A DNA stretch of 8,748 bases, taken from positions 1 through 8,748 of the forward strand of contig JBCDBH010000254.1 in NCBI GenBank assembly GCA_039184055.1, written 5' to 3'. Below are positions 6,337 through 8,748 of this stretch, in pieces. The position numbers and the translations under genes are program-made. Origin of the DNA: JBCDBH01 sp039184055. Its GTDB lineage: Bacteria; Acidobacteriota; Thermoanaerobaculia; Multivoradales; J023. The notes below the pieces were generated by a model. The model did no database searches and was not told the origin of the DNA. It saw only the letters and a program-made list of their open reading frames with translations. Every line of letters begins with the position of its first letter. Within the stretch, counting starts at the first letter, position 1.

Positions 6337-7009
6337 GAGCTACGCGCTCTTTGTGAAGGAGTGGCGGACGGAGTGGCGGACGCGTCACGCGCTGTCGACG
6401 GTGGCGCTTTTTGCTTTCACGACGCTGGTGGTGACGAGCTTTACGCTCGGGCCGGCGGGTACGGGAAGCGCGATGCGACCGGTGTTGCCGATCATCCTGT
6501 GGGTGATTCTGCTGTTCGCGTCGACGGCGGGGCTGCCACGGAGCTTTGTTCACGAGGAGGAGACGGGAACGGCGGCGGCGTTGCGCCTGAGCGCGGGGCC
6601 GTTCGCGGTATTCGCGGGCAAGTTCTTCTACAACCTGACCTTGTTGTTGGCGCTGGAAGTGATGATCGTGCCGCTCTTCTTGGTCTTGCTGCAGGTGCCG
6701 GTGGCGGATCCCATGCGGTTGATGCTGGCGATGCTGACCGGTGGCTGGGGGCTGGCGGCGGCGAGCACGTTGATCGCGGCGATGGTGGGACAGACGCAGA
6801 ACCGGGGGCCGCTGTTCGCGGTCCTGGCGTTTCCGCTTCTTTTGCCGCTGGTGATCTTTGCGGTGCGGCTGACGTGGAGCGCGATCGAGCCGAGCACGGC
6901 GCCGCTCGCGGTGGATCCGGGTTTGATGGCTCTCCGTCTGCTGCTCTTGTATGATGGGAGTGTGACGGTAGCCGGCCTGATGCTCTTCCCGGTGATCTGG
7001 AACCCCTGA
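6305..7009 (+). CDS. ccmB: CcmB, membrane subunit of the cytochrome c maturation transporter
   Basis: This 234-residue protein has about six hydrophobic segments (near 32-48, 60-76, 106-131, 138-161, 168-188 and 209-231). A basic N-terminal KEWRTEWRTR stretch resembles the KDLRxExRxR of CcmB. The SFVHEEETGTAAALRLSAG loop (80-98) matches the family's conserved cytoplasmic coupling segment (F-x-x-E-x-x-x-GT). FPLLLPLVIFA (176-186) matches the late helix with paired prolines. It pairs with CcmA in the inner membrane. The ATG at 6305 is chosen because GGAG lies 7 nt upstream; a TTG at 6275 would add ten residues without support. Its first 32 bases overlap the end of ccmA, implying coupled translation. 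Its role in heme delivery is known only from family studies. Confidence 0.88.
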   Translation: MWRDASRWAAESYALFVKEWRTEWRTRHALSTVALFAFTTLVVTSFTLGPAGTGSAMRPVLPIILWVILLFASTAGLPRSFVHEEETGTAAALRLSAGPFAVFAGKFFYNLTLLLALEVMIVPLFLVLLQVPVADPMRLMLAMLTGGWGLAAASTLIAAMVGQTQNRGPLFAVLAFPLLLPLVIFAVRLTWSAIEPSTAPLAVDPGLMALRLLLLYDGSVTVAGLMLFPVIWNP

Positions 7010-7072
7010 TCTTGCAGGTGTTTACGGATTCCGGGACCAGGGTACACCGAGCCCTCCGAAACCGGCTGTGAG

Positions 7073-7110
7073 AACGCGATCTCAACGGTTGCAGGAACCT
7101 GAATCGCGTT
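7073..7110 (+). other. Strong imperfect stem-loop in the ccmB-ccmC gap
   Basis: AACGCGAT (7073-7080) pairs with ATCGCGTT (7103-7110), TCA (7082-7084) with TGA (7100-7102), and GGTT (7087-7090) with AACC (7096-7099). The loop is GCAGG, and C7081 and AC 7085-7086 are bulged, giving 15 bp in all. No U-tract follows, so it is not a standard terminator. It could be an mRNA processing or stability element, an attenuator-like leader, or a DNA operator. A competing fold pairs AACCG (7060-7064) with CGGTT (7086-7090) and TGAGA (7069-7073) with TCTCA (7080-7084). Confidence 0.55.
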
Positions 7111-7154
7111 AGGCTTAGTTGTCGAATAAGGAAGACGAAGACGTAAGGACGATC

Positions 7155-7193
7155 ATGAATCGACGCACCATCCACCACGAGAAAGTCCGATGA
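7155..7193 (+). CDS. 12-codon leader ORF coupled to ccmC
   Basis: ATG at 7155 opens a 12-residue reading frame (MNRRTIHHEKVR) that ends in TGA at 7191-7193, overlapping the ccmC ATG as ATGA. It has the best ribosome binding site of the region (AAGGA, 6 nt upstream), whereas ccmC itself has only GAGAAAG. Ribosomes ending here could restart on ccmC, so the ORF may set ccmC translation. It is out of frame with ccmC and is therefore not an extension of it. Such a short ORF could occur by chance; the ribosome site and exact overlap are the only support. Confidence 0.4.
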   Translation: MNRRTIHHEKVR

Positions 7194-7861
7194 GCCGCAT
7201 GCTCCGCTATGGCTTGTGGCTGTGGATGTCGGCGGTGATCGTGTGGTCGCTCACCGGAGCGCCGGTGGCGCAGGGCTTTGAAGGCCTCTACGGTGAGAGC
7301 CCGCAGACGAGCCGGATCGTCTATTTCCACGTGCCCGTGGCGATCGCTTCGTTCATCGGCTTTTTGGCCGCCGGGGTGTGGAGCATCCGCTACCTGATCT
7401 CGCGCCGTCCGAGCTTCGATCGCGCCGCGGTGGCGGCAGTGGAGGTCGGGGTGATCTTCTGCGTGCTGGCGATCGTCACCGGCGCGATGTGGGCGCAGGT
7501 GCAGTGGGGCGCGGCGTGGAATTGGGATCCGCGCCAGACATCGATCGTCTTGGCGCTGCTCTTTTACCTCGCCTATTTGTCGCTACGAGGCGCGATCGAC
7601 GACAGTGAAACGCGCGCCCGGCTGTCGTCGGCGTATGCGTCGCTCGGTCTGGTGGTGTCGCCGATGATGTTCTTCATCCTGCCGCGCATGATGGGGCCGT
7701 CGCTTCATCCGAAGCCGGCATCGGCCGAGTTCGACCCGGCGATCGGCGTCACGCTGCTCGCGGCGGTGATCGGGTTTACCGCGATCTTTTTCTGGTGTCA
7801 GAACTTGCGGCGGCGTCAGCTGGCGCTGGCGAGCGTGGCTCTCGAAGGGAGACGGGCATGA
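7190..7861 (+). CDS. ccmC: CcmC, heme-handling WWD-domain membrane protein
   Basis: This 223-residue protein has about six membrane helices. The periplasmic WWD motif is clear: W101, W106-G-A-A-W110-N-W112-D113. The two expected axial heme histidines are H47 (IVYFHVPVA) and H173 (PSLHPK), flanking the WWD domain as in known CcmC. CcmC binds heme outside the membrane and attaches it to CcmE. The SLTGAPVAQGFEGLYGES region near the first periplasmic loop (20-37) and YFHVP are family landmarks. The length is slightly below that of the E. coli protein. The start at 7190 overlaps the stop of a 12-codon ORF (ATGA), and the gene overlaps the next one by 4 bp. A 180-bp leader separates it from ccmB, unlike the compact spacing of the rest of the operon. 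Confidence 0.95.
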   Translation: MSRMLRYGLWLWMSAVIVWSLTGAPVAQGFEGLYGESPQTSRIVYFHVPVAIASFIGFLAAGVWSIRYLISRRPSFDRAAVAAVEVGVIFCVLAIVTGAMWAQVQWGAAWNWDPRQTSIVLALLFYLAYLSLRGAIDDSETRARLSSAYASLGLVVSPMMFFILPRMMGPSLHPKPASAEFDPAIGVTLLAAVIGFTAIFFWCQNLRRRQLALASVALEGRRA

Positions 7862-7998
7862 CGGGTGGCGTATGGTGGTTGGCGGGAGTCAACCTGGTGA
7901 TCTGGAGTGGCATCTTCTGGTATCTGCTACGCATCGAAGGCAAGCTCCGCCAAGCGAGCAATGACCTCGCGCATGATGAGCACGGAGAGAAGTCATGA
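7858..7998 (+). CDS. ccmD: CcmD-like small membrane protein
   Basis: This 46-residue protein has one membrane helix (about residues 5-24, from VWWLAGVNLVIW to WYLL). A charged helical tail starting RIEGKLRQ follows. This is the size and layout of CcmD, which in the family stabilises the CcmC-CcmE complex and helps release heme-loaded CcmE. CcmD sequences are poorly conserved, so the assignment rests on size, topology and position between ccmC and ccmE. The ATG overlaps the ccmC stop (ATGA) with GGGAGA upstream, and its own stop overlaps the ccmE start (ATGA), so the three genes are translationally chained. A longer in-frame reading from 7795 would sit inside ccmC and lacks support. Confidence 0.72.
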   Translation: MTGGVWWLAGVNLVIWSGIFWYLLRIEGKLRQASNDLAHDEHGEKS

Positions 7999-8411
7999 AA
8001 AAAAACAAGACCTTGGTCTATCTGATAGGCGCCGGTCTGCTGCTGATCTTCGCCGGTTTTTCGTATTCGACGTTCACGTCGACGCTGACCCCTTATGTGT
8101 CGTACGCGGAAGCGATCGCCACCACCGCCACGGTACAGGTGGCGGGCGGCCTGCTCGCGGATAGCTCGTCGTACGACGCTGAGAATGAAGCGTTGCATTT
8201 CACTCTGGTCGACCCGGAGGACGCCAGCAAGACGCTGCCGGTGCGCTACCACGGCTTGAAGCCCGCCAATTTCGAAGACGCGGTATCGATCGTCGCGATC
8301 GGCGCGTGGAGCGAAAGCGATGGCGAGATGGTGGCCGACAAGCTGCTGGTCAAATGCCCGAGCAAATACCAGGGCATCGAGGAAGACCCGGAAACACATT
8401 CCTACGGTTGA
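7995..8411 (+). CDS. ccmE: CcmE heme chaperone, cysteine (CxxxY) type
   Basis: This is a 138-residue protein. An N-terminal anchor (KKNK then a hydrophobic helix, 7-28) leads into a periplasmic OB-fold beta-barrel (about 40-120: VQVAGGLL, LHFTLVD, LPVRYHGLKPANF, AIGAW, MVADKLLVKC). In classical CcmE the heme-binding histidine sits in HxxxY directly after this barrel. Here the position reads LLVKCPSKY, so cysteine C121 replaces histidine and Y125 keeps the tyrosine. The Cys form is known from Desulfovibrio and archaeal System I variants. The tail is short (13 residues after Y125), and a single histidine, H135, lies near the end. CcmE receives heme from CcmC and passes it to CcmF. GGAGAGAAG precedes the ATG, which overlaps the ccmD stop. 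Confidence 0.92.
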   Translation: MKKNKTLVYLIGAGLLLIFAGFSYSTFTSTLTPYVSYAEAIATTATVQVAGGLLADSSSYDAENEALHFTLVDPEDASKTLPVRYHGLKPANFEDAVSIVAIGAWSESDGEMVADKLLVKCPSKYQGIEEDPETHSYG

Positions 8412-8416
8412 ACCGT
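8404..8416. promoter_or_regulatory. Perfect palindrome at the ccmE stop
   Basis: ACGGTTGAACCGT has 6-bp arms around one central base, spanning the ccmE stop codon. A TTGACA box (8416-8421, perfect -35 consensus) starts on its last base. No good -10 is seen 16-18 bp downstream, so promoter function is doubtful. With a one-base loop it would act as DNA, not as an RNA hairpin. Confidence 0.3.
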
Positions 8417-8430
8417 TGACACGACATCTC

Positions 8431-8453
8431 GCGCCGGCGCCATAGCCGGTCGC
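8431..8453 (+). other. GC-rich hairpin just before the ccmF ribosome site
   Basis: GCG-CCGGC (8431-8438) pairs with GCCGG-t-CGC (8445-8453), giving 8 bp with one bulged T and a 6-nt loop. It ends 2 nt before the GGAG of ccmF, so it could modulate ribosome access or protect the ccmF message. Confidence 0.4.
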
Positions 8454-8464
8454 TCGGAGCCTAC

Positions 8465-8748
8465 ATGGAAGCCTTGTCAGAGCTCTATCTTCCTGGCGCG
8501 CTGACCGTTTGGTGCGCCGTTTTCTTTGCCGTCGCCACCCTTTGGGGCTATGTCCAATCGATGCGCGGTGACGACAACGCCCTGATCTTCGCGCGGCGGG
8601 GCTACACGTTTTTCACCATCGCCCTGGTGCTCTCGGCCTTTGTGCTCTTCCTGGCCTTGGCGCGACGGGACTTCCGGATCGAGTACGTCTACCAGTACTC
8701 GGGGCTCGATCTGCCCTTCCACTACCAGATCGCGGCGTTTTGGGCGGG
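8465..8748 (+). CDS. ccmF: CcmF, cytochrome c heme ligase subunit (5' part)
   Basis: An open reading frame of 94 codons runs off the window end. Residues about 11-30 and 47-67 are membrane helices. The segment from RIEYVYQYS through LDLPFHYQIAAFWA (71-94) matches the conserved CcmF/CcmC-superfamily stretch in which YVxxxS is followed by LPxxYKxxAxWxGxEGS, just before the next helix. Full CcmF proteins are about 600 residues, so only the N-terminal seventh is visible; the WWD domain and heme histidines lie outside. CcmF takes heme from CcmE, reduces it, and attaches it to the CxxCH motif of apocytochrome c. GGAG lies 5 nt before the ATG. The gene follows ccmE after a 53-bp gap. Confidence 0.88.
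   Translation, partial: MEALSELYLPGALTVWCAVFFAVATLWGYVQSMRGDDNALIFARRGYTFFTIALVLSAFVLFLALARRDFRIEYVYQYSGLDLPFHYQIAAFWA

Noticed and set aside
7094..7123. GGAAC followed by GTC as an ECF promoter for ccmC
   Set aside because: The spacing is 22 nt, too long for an ECF promoter, and GGAAC is part of the stem-loop.

Overview
The window is GC-rich bacterial DNA, apparently chromosomal. It carries two oppositely oriented gene sets that diverge from a roughly 210-bp regulatory gap at about 5506-5718. No sequence search was possible, so taxonomy is a guess. Three traits would suit an Acidobacteriota or deltaproteobacterial-type lineage: high GC, a HEAT-cyclophilin lipoprotein, and a System I cytochrome c maturation set whose CcmE has cysteine in place of the heme-binding histidine. 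No trait is diagnostic. No rRNA, tRNA, insertion sequence, CRISPR array or integrase was seen.

The left half is read on the minus strand, so transcription runs from high to low coordinates. It begins with a 674-residue lipoprotein that joins a HEAT-repeat array to a C-terminal cyclophilin-type prolyl isomerase. An ECF sigma factor follows, then a membrane anti-sigma-like protein without the usual zinc ligands, then an exported beta-solenoid (bactofilin-like) membrane protein. The last three look like one envelope-stress module. The ECF-to-anti-sigma gap is 161 bp and holds an imperfect direct repeat and an ECF-promoter-like sequence. Further left is a separate two-gene unit, apparently toxin-antitoxin: a sigma-70 region 4-like protein overlapping by 4 bp a PIN-domain (DUF3368-like) ribonuclease.

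The right half is read on the plus strand and is a cytochrome c maturation operon in the order ccmA, ccmB, ccmC, ccmD-like, ccmE, ccmF, the last cut by the window end. CcmAB is the ABC transporter part. CcmC and the small CcmD load heme onto CcmE, and CcmF is the ligase that passes heme to apocytochrome. The genes are tightly coupled, with overlaps at A/B, C/D and D/E. The exceptions are a 180-bp leader between ccmB and ccmC and a 53-bp gap before ccmF. The ccmC leader contains a strong 15-bp imperfect hairpin, an alternative competing fold, and a 12-codon ORF whose stop overlaps the ccmC start.

The most interesting points are the Cys-type CcmE (C121-x3-Y125), the structured ccmC leader with its mini-ORF, the unusual PIN/sigma-like pair, and an operator-like palindrome inside the putative minus-strand promoter of the divergent region.
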